Shown in pieces: positions 9,177 to 17,616 of a stretch of 64,000 nt of DNA. The position numbers and the translations under genes were made by a program. The stretch is from the NCBI GenBank assembly GCA_963738665.1, contig CAVTXL010000003.1, positions 434,001 through 498,000 on the forward strand, in the 5' to 3' direction. The notes below the pieces were generated by a model, which was given only the letters and a program-made list of their open reading frames with translations, ran no database searches and had not been told where the DNA came from. This DNA comes from JABDGM01 sp963738665 (GTDB taxonomy: Bacteria > Planctomycetota > Planctomycetia > Pirellulales > Lacipirellulaceae). Each line of letters opens with the position of its first letter. The first letter of the stretch is position 1.

Positions 9177-10637
9177 ATGTTGAATTTGCTGCGCATTGTC
9201 TCATTTCGCTGCCTTTATGGTGCCGCGGTCTGGCTGGCACTCATGATGGGAGCGCGCGCGGAAGTTCCCGCACAAAATCCAGCGACAACCGCCGAACTGC
9301 AGCAAGCGCATCAGCGACTTCTCGAAACATTCACCCGACACCTGGCACAAATGCCGCTGGCGATTGCACGCAGCGCGTGGCCACCGCAGCCTGCGAGCGG
9401 ATCGATATTATTTGTTCCGACCGATCAATATACGGTCGGTGGTTCGGATCCGCAGTCAAGCTACGAGCTCAAGCAGCTACAGCAGCAGTTCGCCGATGCG
9501 TTGTTCTCTTTAGCCAAGCAGGCCGCCGAGGTCGGTGAGCTTTCGCTGGCCTTTCAATGGGCAACCGATACGCTGCGAAACAATCCGGATCATGCCGAAG
9601 CGCACCGGGTATTGGGGTATGAACCGCGCGACGGCAAGTGGCTCACCGCGTATGGCGTGCAGATGTTTGACGCCAAGGAATCGCGGGTGTGGCACCCGCA
9701 ATTCGGCTGGATCTCGGTCGGCGATGCGCCGCGCTATGAGCAGGGCGAGCGGCTCGTGAACGGCCGCTGGGTCTCGACCGAGGAGGATGCGGCGCGGCAT
9801 ACGTCGATCGCCAGCGGCTGGGTATTGCGGACTGATCATTTCCTGGTGCGGACCAACGTCAGCCTCGAGGCGGCCGCCGAGCTGGCTGGGCGGCTGGAGC
9901 GGTTGCACCAGATCTGGCGGCAGCTCTTCGCCGGCTTCTACATGACCGATCGCGAGGTCCGCGACCTGTTTGCCGGCAAGCGGCCGCCGCGGATGCTGAC
10001 GCAGCCGATGCGGGTCTACTACTATCGCAACAAGGATGAGTACGCGGCGGCGCTGGTGAAGCGTCAGCCGCGAATTGCGGAAACGCTCGGTATCTATTTC
10101 GATGCCGACAAGGAATCGCATTTTTATGCCGGCGCGGACGACAATGCCGGCACGCTCAACCACGAGGCCGTGCATCAGATGTTTCAGGAAACGCGGCCGG
10201 CCACCCGGCGGCTGGGTGCGATCGCCAATTTCTGGGTTGTCGAGGGCGTGGCCACGTACTTCGAAACGCTGCGCGAACACGCGGGCAACGCGGGCGGTCG
10301 CTACTATACGATCGGCGAGGCCGACGCGGGCCGGTTGCCGGCCGCTCGCGAACGGCTGCTAAAGGACGGCTGTTATGTGCCGCTGGCAGAGCTGGTTGCG
10401 CTCGGCAAAGACGACTTGCAACGGCGGGCCGATCTGGCGCCGCTCTACAGCGAGTGTGCCGGGCTGGCCACCTTTTTGATGGACGCCGACGACAGGCGCT
10501 ACCGCGAAGCGCTCGTGCGTTACTTGAACGACGTGTACGCCGGTCGCGACAACGCCGGATCACTCGCCAAACAGGCGGGCGAAAGTTACGCCGAACTGGA
10601 CGCCGCTTATCGCCAGTACATGGAGAGCTTGCCGTAG
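9177..10637 (+). CDS. Secreted DUF1570-like putative metallopeptidase
   Basis: A 486-residue protein with an N-terminal signal peptide (CLYGAAVWLALMMGARA) and a TPR-like segment around residues 105-145 (SLAFQWATDTLRNNPDHAEAHRVLGY). The C-terminal half has NHEAVHQMF, an HExxH zinc motif, followed about 25 residues later by WVVEGVATYFE, which can supply the glutamate ligand of a gluzincin-type site. Proteins with this layout are common and uncharacterised in planctomycetes. Peptidase activity is inferred from the motif only. The gene stands alone before tRNA-His. Confidence 0.7.
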   Translation: MLNLLRIVSFRCLYGAAVWLALMMGARAEVPAQNPATTAELQQAHQRLLETFTRHLAQMPLAIARSAWPPQPASGSILFVPTDQYTVGGSDPQSSYELKQLQQQFADALFSLAKQAAEVGELSLAFQWATDTLRNNPDHAEAHRVLGYEPRDGKWLTAYGVQMFDAKESRVWHPQFGWISVGDAPRYEQGERLVNGRWVSTEEDAARHTSIASGWVLRTDHFLVRTNVSLEAAAELAGRLERLHQIWRQLFAGFYMTDREVRDLFAGKRPPRMLTQPMRVYYYRNKDEYAAALVKRQPRIAETLGIYFDADKESHFYAGADDNAGTLNHEAVHQMFQETRPATRRLGAIANFWVVEGVATYFETLREHAGNAGGRYYTIGEADAGRLPAARERLLKDGCYVPLAELVALGKDDLQRRADLAPLYSECAGLATFLMDADDRRYREALVRYLNDVYAGRDNAGSLAKQAGESYAELDAAYRQYMESLP

Positions 10638-10738
10638 CGCGGGCGGGCGGTATGGTAGGTGTGAGTAGGTGGTCAGTAGTTCGCTTGGTCACATACTCAC
10701 TTATCGACCTGATCACTTTCCGACGAACATCGTCCCAC

Positions 10739-10813
10739 GGTGGCTATAGCTCAGTTGGATAGAGCGCCAGATTGTGGCTCTGGAGGTCAAGGGTTCGAGC
10801 CCCTTTAGCCACC
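10739..10813 (+). tRNA. tRNA-His (anticodon GTG)
   Basis: Cloverleaf with acceptor arms GTGGCTA and TAGCCAC, D-arm GCTCAGTTGGATAGAGC, anticodon stem CCAGA/TCTGG with loop TTGTGGC (anticodon GTG at 10774-10776), and a T-arm containing GGTTCGAGCCC. A G at 10739 can pair with the C at 10813, the extra G-1:C73 pair that is diagnostic of tRNA-His. CCA is not encoded. Confidence 0.95.
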
Positions 10814-10828
10814 CGTTCGCATTGCGAG

Positions 10829-10866
10829 ACCACCCGCCGGGAAAGCGCCCTGCGGGTGGTTTTTTG
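10829..10866 (+). terminator. Rho-independent terminator after tRNA-His
   Basis: Nine-bp stem ACCACCCGC with GCGGGTGGT, a 14-nt loop and an uninterrupted T run, 15 bp after the tRNA. Confidence 0.85.
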
Positions 10867-10882
10867 CTGCGCTTGCGAGGCA

Positions 10883-10950
10883 TTGCAATCGATGGGTTGA
10901 ACTTTGCAAAATTCGGCCTATAATTGCAAACCTTCCTCCGAGGATTGCAA
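10883..10950. promoter_or_regulatory. Four phased TTGCAA boxes overlapping the fic promoter
   Basis: The palindrome TTGCAA occurs at 10883, 10904, 10924 and 10945, with spacings of 21, 20 and 21 bp, about two helical turns each. The outer two share the longer word ATTGCAATCG. They lie before the -35, in the spacer, overlapping the end of the -10, and just upstream of the start codon. This is the expected layout for cooperative binding of a repressor on one DNA face. Confidence 0.6.
10897..10924 (+). promoter_or_regulatory. Sigma70-type promoter for the fic gene
   Basis: TTGAAC at 10897-10902, a 16-bp spacer and a consensus TATAAT at 10919-10924, 38 bp before the fic ATG. Confidence 0.65.
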
Positions 10951-10962
10951 TCGCTCTAAGCA

Positions 10963-12141
10963 ATGAATCGCCAACAGTTTACGAAAGACTCCCCCGGCGA
11001 ACTTGCCGCCATCGATCTGCCGGCGGGTAGCGACTGGGCGTTTGTACCGCACAAGCTGCCCCCCAAATGGACCTTCCCCGCACACGTATGGCCATTGCTA
11101 GCCACGGCCAAGGAAGCCCTCGGAACGCTGAATGGAATTGGCCAAACTCTGCCCGACCCGCTGCTTCTGCTTCGGCCGCTGCAGAATCGGGAAGCCATCT
11201 CATCGTCCAGCATCGAGGGAACGCACGTCACACCTCAACAATTGCTTTTGTATGAGCTCGATCCGCCAACCGAGGGTTCTGCGGACGATCGCGTTTCCAA
11301 CCAGCGCGAGGTATCGAATTATAATCGAGCGCTGCGTCACGGATGCGAGCTACTGAGCGAATTGCCTTTGTGCGGACGATTGATACGTGAAATGCACGGC
11401 ATTCTAATGCGCGATGTTCGGGGCGGCTACAAATCGCCCGGATCCTATCGAAGTTGCCAAGTTCAAATTGGTTCTCATGCGCGATTCGTTCCACCGCCGC
11501 CAGAGACGGCGCGGACATGCATGGACGAATTGGAAAAATATGTGAATGCCGACGACGAACAGTTCGATCCGCTGGTGCGCTGCTTTCTCGTTCACTATCA
11601 ATTTGAAGCAATTCATCCTTTTGCGGACAGCAACGGACGAGTGGGGCGCGCTCTACTCGCTCTGATGATCTACAAGTGGCTCGGCCATTCGTTGCCTTGG
11701 CTCTACATGAGCGCGTACTATGAGCAGTACCGCGATGAGTACATTGCCGGGCTCTTCGATATTAGCACAAAAGGGCAATGGTCGAAGTGGATAGAATTCT
11801 GCTTGCGGGGCGTCGTGGTTCAAGCGACCGATTCGATCCGCCGCTGCCGCAAGTTCAACGACCTTCGTGCTGAATACCACAAGAGAGTGGACACGCCGAC
11901 ACCGCGTACGCATGGGCAAATCGAATCGCTTTTTCGCAGCCCTTTGGTTACGATTCCTTCCATCAGCCAACAATGCAACGTCAGCTACCATACGGCCCAG
12001 ACGGATATCGAACGACTTGCCAGCGTCGAGATTTTGCACGAACTGCCGGAAGTATACCCGCGCACTTTCGTCGCAATTGAGATTATGAAAATCTCCTATG
12101 AACCGACGGGCGGAGACACGTATTTTCCTCCCATACAGTGA
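10963..12141 (+). CDS. Fic-domain protein with N-terminal inhibitory motif and C-terminal winged helix
   Basis: A 392-residue Fic-family protein, which would transfer AMP or a similar group from a nucleotide to a target hydroxyl. The catalytic loop is HPFADSNGRVGR near residue 215; the usual glycine before the asparagine is serine here. The N-terminal SSSSIEGTH fits the class II (S/T)xxxE(G/N) autoinhibitory helix. A Fic_N-like segment (LPPKWTF) precedes it, and the C-terminal 80 residues form a likely winged HTH (TIPSISQQCNVSYHTAQTDIERL), so the protein may bind DNA and regulate itself. Four TTGCAA boxes overlap its promoter. A downstream ATPase gene begins 7 bp after its stop. No separate antitoxin is visible. 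Confidence 0.85.
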   Translation: MNRQQFTKDSPGELAAIDLPAGSDWAFVPHKLPPKWTFPAHVWPLLATAKEALGTLNGIGQTLPDPLLLLRPLQNREAISSSSIEGTHVTPQQLLLYELDPPTEGSADDRVSNQREVSNYNRALRHGCELLSELPLCGRLIREMHGILMRDVRGGYKSPGSYRSCQVQIGSHARFVPPPPETARTCMDELEKYVNADDEQFDPLVRCFLVHYQFEAIHPFADSNGRVGRALLALMIYKWLGHSLPWLYMSAYYEQYRDEYIAGLFDISTKGQWSKWIEFCLRGVVVQATDSIRRCRKFNDLRAEYHKRVDTPTPRTHGQIESLFRSPLVTIPSISQQCNVSYHTAQTDIERLASVEILHELPEVYPRTFVAIEIMKISYEPTGGDTYFPPIQ

Positions 12142-12148
12142 TTACCCG

Positions 12149-14595
12149 ATGCCCGACCTCGATCAACTCGGCTCGTTCTACCTCGGCCGGCGGCACGATC
12201 TGGCCGCCGGCAAGACGCTGGCCGAGCCGGTGCTGTATGACAGCAAGGACTTGACGACCCACGCGGTCTGCGTCGGCATGACCGGCAGCGGCAAGACGGG
12301 GCTCTGCCTGGCGCTGCTGGAAGAGGCGGCCCTCGACGGCGTGCCGGCGATTGCGATCGACCCCAAGGGCGATTTGGGCAACTTGCTGTTGGCGTTTCCC
12401 AATTTGCTGGCGAGCGACTTCCGGCCCTGGATCGACGAAAGCGAAGCGGCCCGCAAGCAGCAGTCGCCCGATGAGTTCGCCGCCGCCCAGGCCAGCTTGT
12501 GGCGCGATGGATTGGCGAAGTGGGACGAAGGCCCCGAGCGGATTCGCCGCTATTGCGATGCGACCGAGCGAATCATTTACACGCCCGGTTCGAGCGCGGG
12601 CATTCCCATCACGGTACTCGATTCATTTCGCGCGCCGCCGCCCGAACTGGTCGCCGATAGCGAAGCGTTCGCCGAGCGGATTTCGTCGGCGGTGAGCGGC
12701 CTATTGGGGATGATGGGAATCGATGCCGATCCGATTCGCAGCCGCGAGCACATCTTTCTCTCGAACGTGCTCGACACGGCGTGGCGCGGCGGCCGCGACC
12801 TCAACCTGCCGCAGTTAATGCACCAAATTCAGCGGCCGTCGCTTGACAGGGTCGGTGCGGTCGATGTGGAAACTTTCTTCCCAGCCGCCGAACGGTCAAA
12901 GCTGGCGATGAGCCTGAACAATCTGCTGGCGTCGCCTTCGTTCGCCGGCTGGCTTGCAGGCGAGCCGCTCGACATCCCGCGAATGCTTTACACGCCAGAA
13001 GGCAAGCCGCGGCTGGCGATCGTCTCGATTGCTCACCTCGACGACGCCCAGCGGATGTTTTTCGTGACGCTGCTGCTCAATGAAATCCTGGCCTGGGTCC
13101 GCACGCAGCCGGGCGCGAGCAGCTTGCGAGCAATTTTGTACATGGACGAGGTGTTTGGATATTTTCCACCCACCGCGAACCCGCCCTCGAAGCGGCCGAT
13201 GTTGACGCTGTTAAAGCAAGCCCGCGCGTTCGGCTTGGGCTGCATGCTGGCGACGCAGAACCCGGTCGATCTCGATTACAAGGGTCTGTCGAACGCCGGT
13301 ACGTGGTTTCTCGGCCGGCTGCAGACCGAGCGCGATAAGGCGCGCGTGATTGACGGCCTGGAAGGCGCATCGGCCCAGAGCGGGGCGAAGTTTAACCGGC
13401 AGGCGATGGAGGCGACGCTGGCGGCGCTGGGCAGCCGCGTGTTTTTGATGAATAACGTGCACGACGATGCGCCGGTTGTGTTTCACACGCGGTGGGCGAT
13501 GAGCTACCTGTGCGGGCCGCTGCGCGCGAGCAGATCAAGCGGCTGATGGATCCGCTGCGGGGCAAGTTTGCGCAAGCGACTACGCCGCAAGACAAGACGA
13601 GCGCGGCCAGCGGATCGAGTTCCGGCCCGGCGTCATCTGCACTCGGCACGGCCACGGCGGCCGCGAGCGCCCGGCCGATGGTGCCGGCGGCGATTCGCGA
13701 GCAGTTTGCCGCCATTGTGGAGCGCGTGCCTGCCGGCTACGCGTTGGAATATCGGCCGGCCCTCGTCGGCCGGGGCAAAGTGCATTTCGTCCAAGCGGCA
13801 AGTAACATCGAACAGTGGCGCGAAGAACGGTTGATCGCAACACTGCACAACGGCTCGCCCGATGACGTCTGGGCCGGCGCGGAACTGGCCCAAGACGACC
13901 TGGAAACTGGGGACGCACCAGATGAAAGGGTTCGCTTCGCCGAACTGCCGGGCGAGCTGGCCCGTGAAAAGAGTTACGCGATTTTCACGCGCCAATTGAA
14001 AGAACATCTTTACAGGGAGTCGTCGCTCAAGCTGTGGCAGTGCGCGGCGCTCGATCAAACATCGCAAGTCGACGAAACGAACGATGCGTTTCGCGTGCGC
14101 GTTGCGCCGCTGGCCACCCAGAAGTTGGCCAGTGAACGTGAGAAACTCAACGGGCAGTATGCGGGAAAGCTGGCGCGCCTCGAGGCGGCGCTCGAGCGTC
14201 GACAGGTTTCGCTGCGGACACAGCGTTTGCAGTTCTGGTCGAAGCTGACCGGTGTCGTCTGGGTCGCGGTCGACACGGTGCTGAGGGCGACCGGACGTGG
14301 CAAGCTGGGCCGGTCGCGCTCAGCGGAAGTCGTCATTCGCCAGGCGGCCACCGAACGGGGCCAGCAGCAGTCCGCACAACTGGGCGTCGAGCAAGCCCGG
14401 CAGGAAAAGCAGCGTCTCGAAGATGAGCTGCAGAGCAAATTGCAAGCGCTCGAAGCCCAGTACGCCCCCGGCGCGTTGTCGATCGAGCCGTTGCAGCTTT
14501 CCCCGCGCAAGGGCGACATCGACGTCGACGAGGTGTCGCTCTTGTGGCTGCCATGGCGCGTTGACGCCGCCGGCCGGGCTGAGGCGGTATATTGA
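12149..14595 (+). CDS. HerA/DUF853-like ATP-binding protein, frameshifted
   Basis: A protein of about 815 residues in two frames joined near 13521-13530 within a GC repeat (SYLCGPL before, REQIKRLMDPLRGKF after). The N-terminus has a P-loop (VGMTGSGKTGL), followed by IAIDPKGDLGNLL and a Walker B-like ILYMDEVFGYFPP, typical of HerA/VirB4-type ATPases in the DUF853 group. The C-terminal third contains a long charged coiled coil (LARLEAALERRQVSL, QEKQRLEDELQSKLQALEAQY). The substrate and cellular role are unknown. Members are cytoplasmic DNA or protein-translocating motors. It follows the fic gene by 7 bp and may share its promoter. Confidence 0.75.
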
Positions 14596-14684
14596 AGTGC
14601 GAACGGCGATCTCAGTTTTGCTGGGCGATTGAGTCCGTGGCGACAACGGCCGCGGTACGCCAGGTTTGTAAGGAGTGATTGGCC

Positions 14685-15080
14685 ATGACAGAACGCGAAC
14701 GCTGGGTGGTATACCCATTGTTGTTTCTGGTGCTCGGGGCCAGCCTGCGCGACAGGGTTGGTTCGTCGACCTCTTGGAAGTCGATACAGTGCGAGGAACT
14801 GCGAATCGTCGACCCAGATTCGACCGAAGTTCCGCGACCGCGAATTCTCGTGGAACTTGGCCATACGAACGACGATTCGTCGGAATCTGAGATCGGCTAT
14901 TTGCACGTGGCAGGCGCAGCTAGAATTGACGGTCCAATGACAGTACAAGGAGAGGAAGTCGGGGCGATGTCGTCGCAGCTTTTCAACGGGTTGCTGCGCC
15001 GTCTGCGGCAATCCAGCGTGCAACCACCTAGGCCGCAAGAAGATTCGCCGCCGCGAACGATCGGGCCCGAGGGAGGTTAG
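14685..15080 (+). CDS. Conserved hypothetical membrane-anchored protein
   Basis: A 131-residue protein starting MTERERWVVYPLLFLVLGASLRDRV, one N-terminal membrane helix followed by a soluble part (CEELRIVDPD, ARIDGPMTVQGEEVG). The start has AGGAG 10 bp upstream at 14671. I recognise the pattern as a planctomycete-type conserved hypothetical, but no function is known. It is followed by another single-helix protein and thiS on the same strand. Confidence 0.6.
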   Translation: MTERERWVVYPLLFLVLGASLRDRVGSSTSWKSIQCEELRIVDPDSTEVPRPRILVELGHTNDDSSESEIGYLHVAGAARIDGPMTVQGEEVGAMSSQLFNGLLRRLRQSSVQPPRPQEDSPPRTIGPEGG

Positions 15081-15302
15081 TACCGGCCGCGCGGCGGCTT
15101 GTTTGACGGTGCCCGCGAAGCACGGTTTTTCCGGCGCCGGTCGGTCGGCTGCTGCGGACGGTGAAAGAGTTGAAAGAATTGGTTGTTCGCGATTCCGTCG
15201 CGGCCGCGCAGCTTGCCCGCTACCCTGGCCGCAACGGCCGCATTCGGTTACGATTCTGGGAGTGCGGGGCAACAGGCACCGGAAAAGTATTGGGAGCGAA
15301 CG

Positions 15303-15836
15303 ATGAGCGACTGGACCAAAAATCGGGCCGGGCTAGTGGCGGCTGGAGTGGTGTTGGGGCTGGTCATTGGTTTGAACATTCAAGGCTTGTGGCCGAGCGT
15401 GCCGCTGCACGCCACGGCGACGCACGGGCTCGACAAATTCGCGATCGCCACGGGCCTGGTCGACAACGGCGTCGAGGCGCTGTACTTTCTCGATTTTCTG
15501 ACAGGCGACATGCGGGCGGCCGTGATCAACCCGAAAACGGGCAAGTTCAACTCGTTCTACACGCGAAACATCGCAGCCGATTTCGGCGGCGCCGGCCGCT
15601 CGACCGGCTACTTGATGGTCACGGGCTATGCGGACATGCCACGGGGAGCGAATAATTTTCAGTTCGCCAGCAGCATTGTCTACGTGGCCGACGTGACGAC
15701 CGGCAACGTGGCCGCGTACACGATTCCCTGGAATTCGACGTTGCAGGCAGCGGGCCGCACCCAATGGGGAGAGTTCCAGCCGCTCGATGTGAAGCAGTTC
15801 CGCACGGCCTTTGTGCGCGATGAATCGCAGCGGTAA
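15303..15836 (+). CDS. Conserved hypothetical membrane-anchored protein
   Basis: A 177-residue protein with one N-terminal helix (GLVAAGVVLGLVIGLNIQGL) and a probably periplasmic domain containing DKFAIATGLVDNGVEALYFLDFLTG and YVADVTTGNVAAYTIPW. The alternating strand pattern suggests a beta-rich fold, but no family with known function is recognised. It lies 10 bp upstream of thiS. The preceding 220 bp (15081-15302) show no convincing gene. Confidence 0.6.
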   Translation: MSDWTKNRAGLVAAGVVLGLVIGLNIQGLWPSVPLHATATHGLDKFAIATGLVDNGVEALYFLDFLTGDMRAAVINPKTGKFNSFYTRNIAADFGGAGRSTGYLMVTGYADMPRGANNFQFASSIVYVADVTTGNVAAYTIPWNSTLQAAGRTQWGEFQPLDVKQFRTAFVRDESQR

Positions 15837-15846
15837 GCGGCGCGTC

Positions 15847-16047
15847 ATGAAGATCATCGTCAACGGCAGTCCGCGGTTAGTCGAGGAAGGCGCAACCGTC
15901 GCCCAGTTGGTGGAATCACTAGGGGTGACGGCGCCACACGTGGCCGTCGAAATCAATCTCGAGGTCGTACCGCGGGCCGCACACCGCGAGACAGTGTTGA
16001 GAGAGGGAGACCAATTGGAAATTGTGACGCTGGTGGGCGGGGGTTGA
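15847..16047 (+). CDS. thiS: ThiS sulfur-carrier protein
   Basis: A 66-residue ubiquitin-like protein ending in the required Gly-Gly (TLVGGG), which is adenylated and thiocarboxylated and then donates sulfur to thiazole synthase in thiamine synthesis. The ATG at 15847 gives MKIIVNGSPRLVEEGATVAQL, the typical ThiS N-terminus. It is followed by thiG after 137 bp. No other thiamine genes are in the window. Confidence 0.9.
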   Translation: MKIIVNGSPRLVEEGATVAQLVESLGVTAPHVAVEINLEVVPRAAHRETVLREGDQLEIVTLVGGG

Positions 16048-16054
16048 GTTGCCG

Positions 16055-16172
16055 AAAGAATGAATGAATGTTTAACGCAAAATGAAACATGCAAAATGAA
16101 CAATGGAGAATAATAAAACTCATATTGTATTTTGCCTTGAACAATTTGCATTTTGCATATGATTGAACCAGG
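16055..16172. repeat. AT-rich spacer with inverted and direct GCAAAATG words
   Basis: A strikingly AT-rich patch in a GC-rich genome, between thiS and thiG. ATGCAAAATG at 16089-16098 is complementary to CATTTTGCAT at 16149-16158, and GCAAAATG also occurs at 16077-16084. There is no thiamine riboswitch signature. A similar TTGCATTTTGCAATTTG word lies inside a coding region near 44376. Confidence 0.55.
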
Positions 16173-16184
16173 AATAGGCATTTC

Positions 16185-17018
16185 ATGTCCTTGATCGACA
16201 CAAGCACCGACGCGTTGCAACTCGGTACGCACGCGTTCACGAGCCGGTTGATCGTGGGCACGGGCAAGTACCGAGACCATGCAACGATGGGCGAGGCGCT
16301 TGCGCGGAGCGGCGCCGAGTGCATCACAGTGGCCGTACGGCGCGAGCGGCTGGTCGACGCGGCCGGCAACAATTTGCTCGACTTCGTCGACACCAGCCGC
16401 TACACGCTGTTGCCGAACACGGCGGGCTGCTTCAATGCCGACGACGCGGTGCGCGTGGCCCGGCTGGGTCGCGAGTTGTTGTTGGGCTTGGAGAACCCCG
16501 GCGCCGACTGGGTAAAGCTCGAAGTGCTGGCGGATAAGCGGACGCTGTTGCCCGATCCGATCGCCACGCTCGAGGCGACCGAGCGGCTGGTGGCCGACGG
16601 CTTTCAAGTGCTGTGCTATTCAACGGACGACCCGGTCGTCGCGCGGCGATTGAAAAACGCTGGGGCGACGAGCGTGATGCCGGCCGGCAGCCCGATTGGT
16701 TCGGGCCAGGGCGTCCTCAATCCGAACAACATTCGCATCTGCTTGGAATACCTCAAAGAGGACGATGCGGACTATCCGGTGATTGTCGACGCCGGCGTGG
16801 GCACGGCGAGCGACGTGACGTTCGCCATGGAGCTGGGCGTCGACGGCGTGCTACTCAACACGGGCATCGCCCACGCCAAGGACCCGCTGCGCATGGCCGA
16901 CGCGATGCGGCACGCCACCGAAGCAGGCCGGCTGGCCTACCTGGCGGGCCGCATCCCCAAGCGGCTGTATGCCACGGCAAGCAGCCCGGAGGAGGGGGTG
17001 ATTACTTCTCGGCCGTGA
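16185..17018 (+). CDS. thiG: Thiazole synthase ThiG
   Basis: A 277-residue TIM-barrel enzyme that forms the thiazole phosphate ring of thiamine from deoxyxylulose phosphate, dehydroglycine and ThiS thiocarboxylate. Visible features are SRLIVGTGKY near the N-terminus, the Schiff-base lysine context DWVKLEVLAD, the phosphate-binding VMPAGSPIGSGQG and IVDAGVGTASD, and GVLLNTGIAHAKDP. Length and collinearity match the family. It is paired with thiS upstream. Confidence 0.95.
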   Translation: MSLIDTSTDALQLGTHAFTSRLIVGTGKYRDHATMGEALARSGAECITVAVRRERLVDAAGNNLLDFVDTSRYTLLPNTAGCFNADDAVRVARLGRELLLGLENPGADWVKLEVLADKRTLLPDPIATLEATERLVADGFQVLCYSTDDPVVARRLKNAGATSVMPAGSPIGSGQGVLNPNNIRICLEYLKEDDADYPVIVDAGVGTASDVTFAMELGVDGVLLNTGIAHAKDPLRMADAMRHATEAGRLAYLAGRIPKRLYATASSPEEGVITSRP

Positions 17019-17053
17019 TACGCCCCAACAACAGTGTGGCGATGAGCGTTGGC

Positions 17054-17476
17054 TCAATCGGTGAGGACGGCTGGACTCACATTGAAGTGCTTTGCCAGTG
17101 TCTTGATGTGGTTCTTACTTAACTCGCGGTCGCCGTTGAGGATTTTGGGGCCAAGGGATCGGTCGCCCAGCAGCCGACCGACGTCGGACGCATTCATGCC
17201 TCGATCGCTCATCAAATAGCGGAGCACGGCCAAGGCATTTTTCCCCTTTGGCGAAACGCCTTCCGTCTCGTCTTCGTACCGCTCGACGAGTATTGTCAGC
17301 GTGTCCAAATACTTGAGTTGCCCGACGCTTGGTTTGGGCAATGAAGTAAGTTTGTTGACCAGGTTCATAGCGTTTTCGTACGCAACCTCATCATGGATCG
17401 CGGCCGGCGGACGGGCGCGCACGAGCGACTCGAAGTCGCCCGGAATCGTTGACAGTTTTAGATCAGTCCGAGGCAT
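17054..17476 (-). CDS. HigA-like helix-turn-helix protein, apparently without partner
   Basis: A 140-residue protein. The C-terminal 60 residues form an XRE-like HTH (LRYLMSDRGMNASDVGRLLGDRSLGPKILNGDRELSKNHI), as in HigA-type antitoxins of the MqsA/HigA group that accompany HigB toxins. The N-terminal half (YENAMNLVNKLTSLPKPSVGQLKYLDTLTILVERYE) is typical of these proteins. The start at 17476 is supported by GGGGAAG just upstream; the longer frame to 17539 is less likely. No toxin gene is seen on either side. It is therefore an orphan antitoxin or a solitary regulator. Confidence 0.7.
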   Translation of the reverse strand: MPRTDLKLSTIPGDFESLVRARPPAAIHDEVAYENAMNLVNKLTSLPKPSVGQLKYLDTLTILVERYEDETEGVSPKGKNALAVLRYLMSDRGMNASDVGRLLGDRSLGPKILNGDRELSKNHIKTLAKHFNVSPAVLTD

Positions 17477-17616
17477 ATCTTCCCCATTCTTCAAGTTTTG
17501 TTGTACTCTTTCATCCAAGATGAGTGGTTGACTTGGCAAGCGTTAGACCGCTCGCCTGTAATTGAAATTGATTGTCCTCAATCGACAGGCGAGCCGAGTG
17601 TCGCTACGTTGACGGT

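Noticed and set aside
16048..16184. Possible thiamine (TPP) riboswitch between thiS and thiG
   Set aside because: The conserved CUGAGA and related TPP motifs are absent; the region is AT-rich simple sequence.
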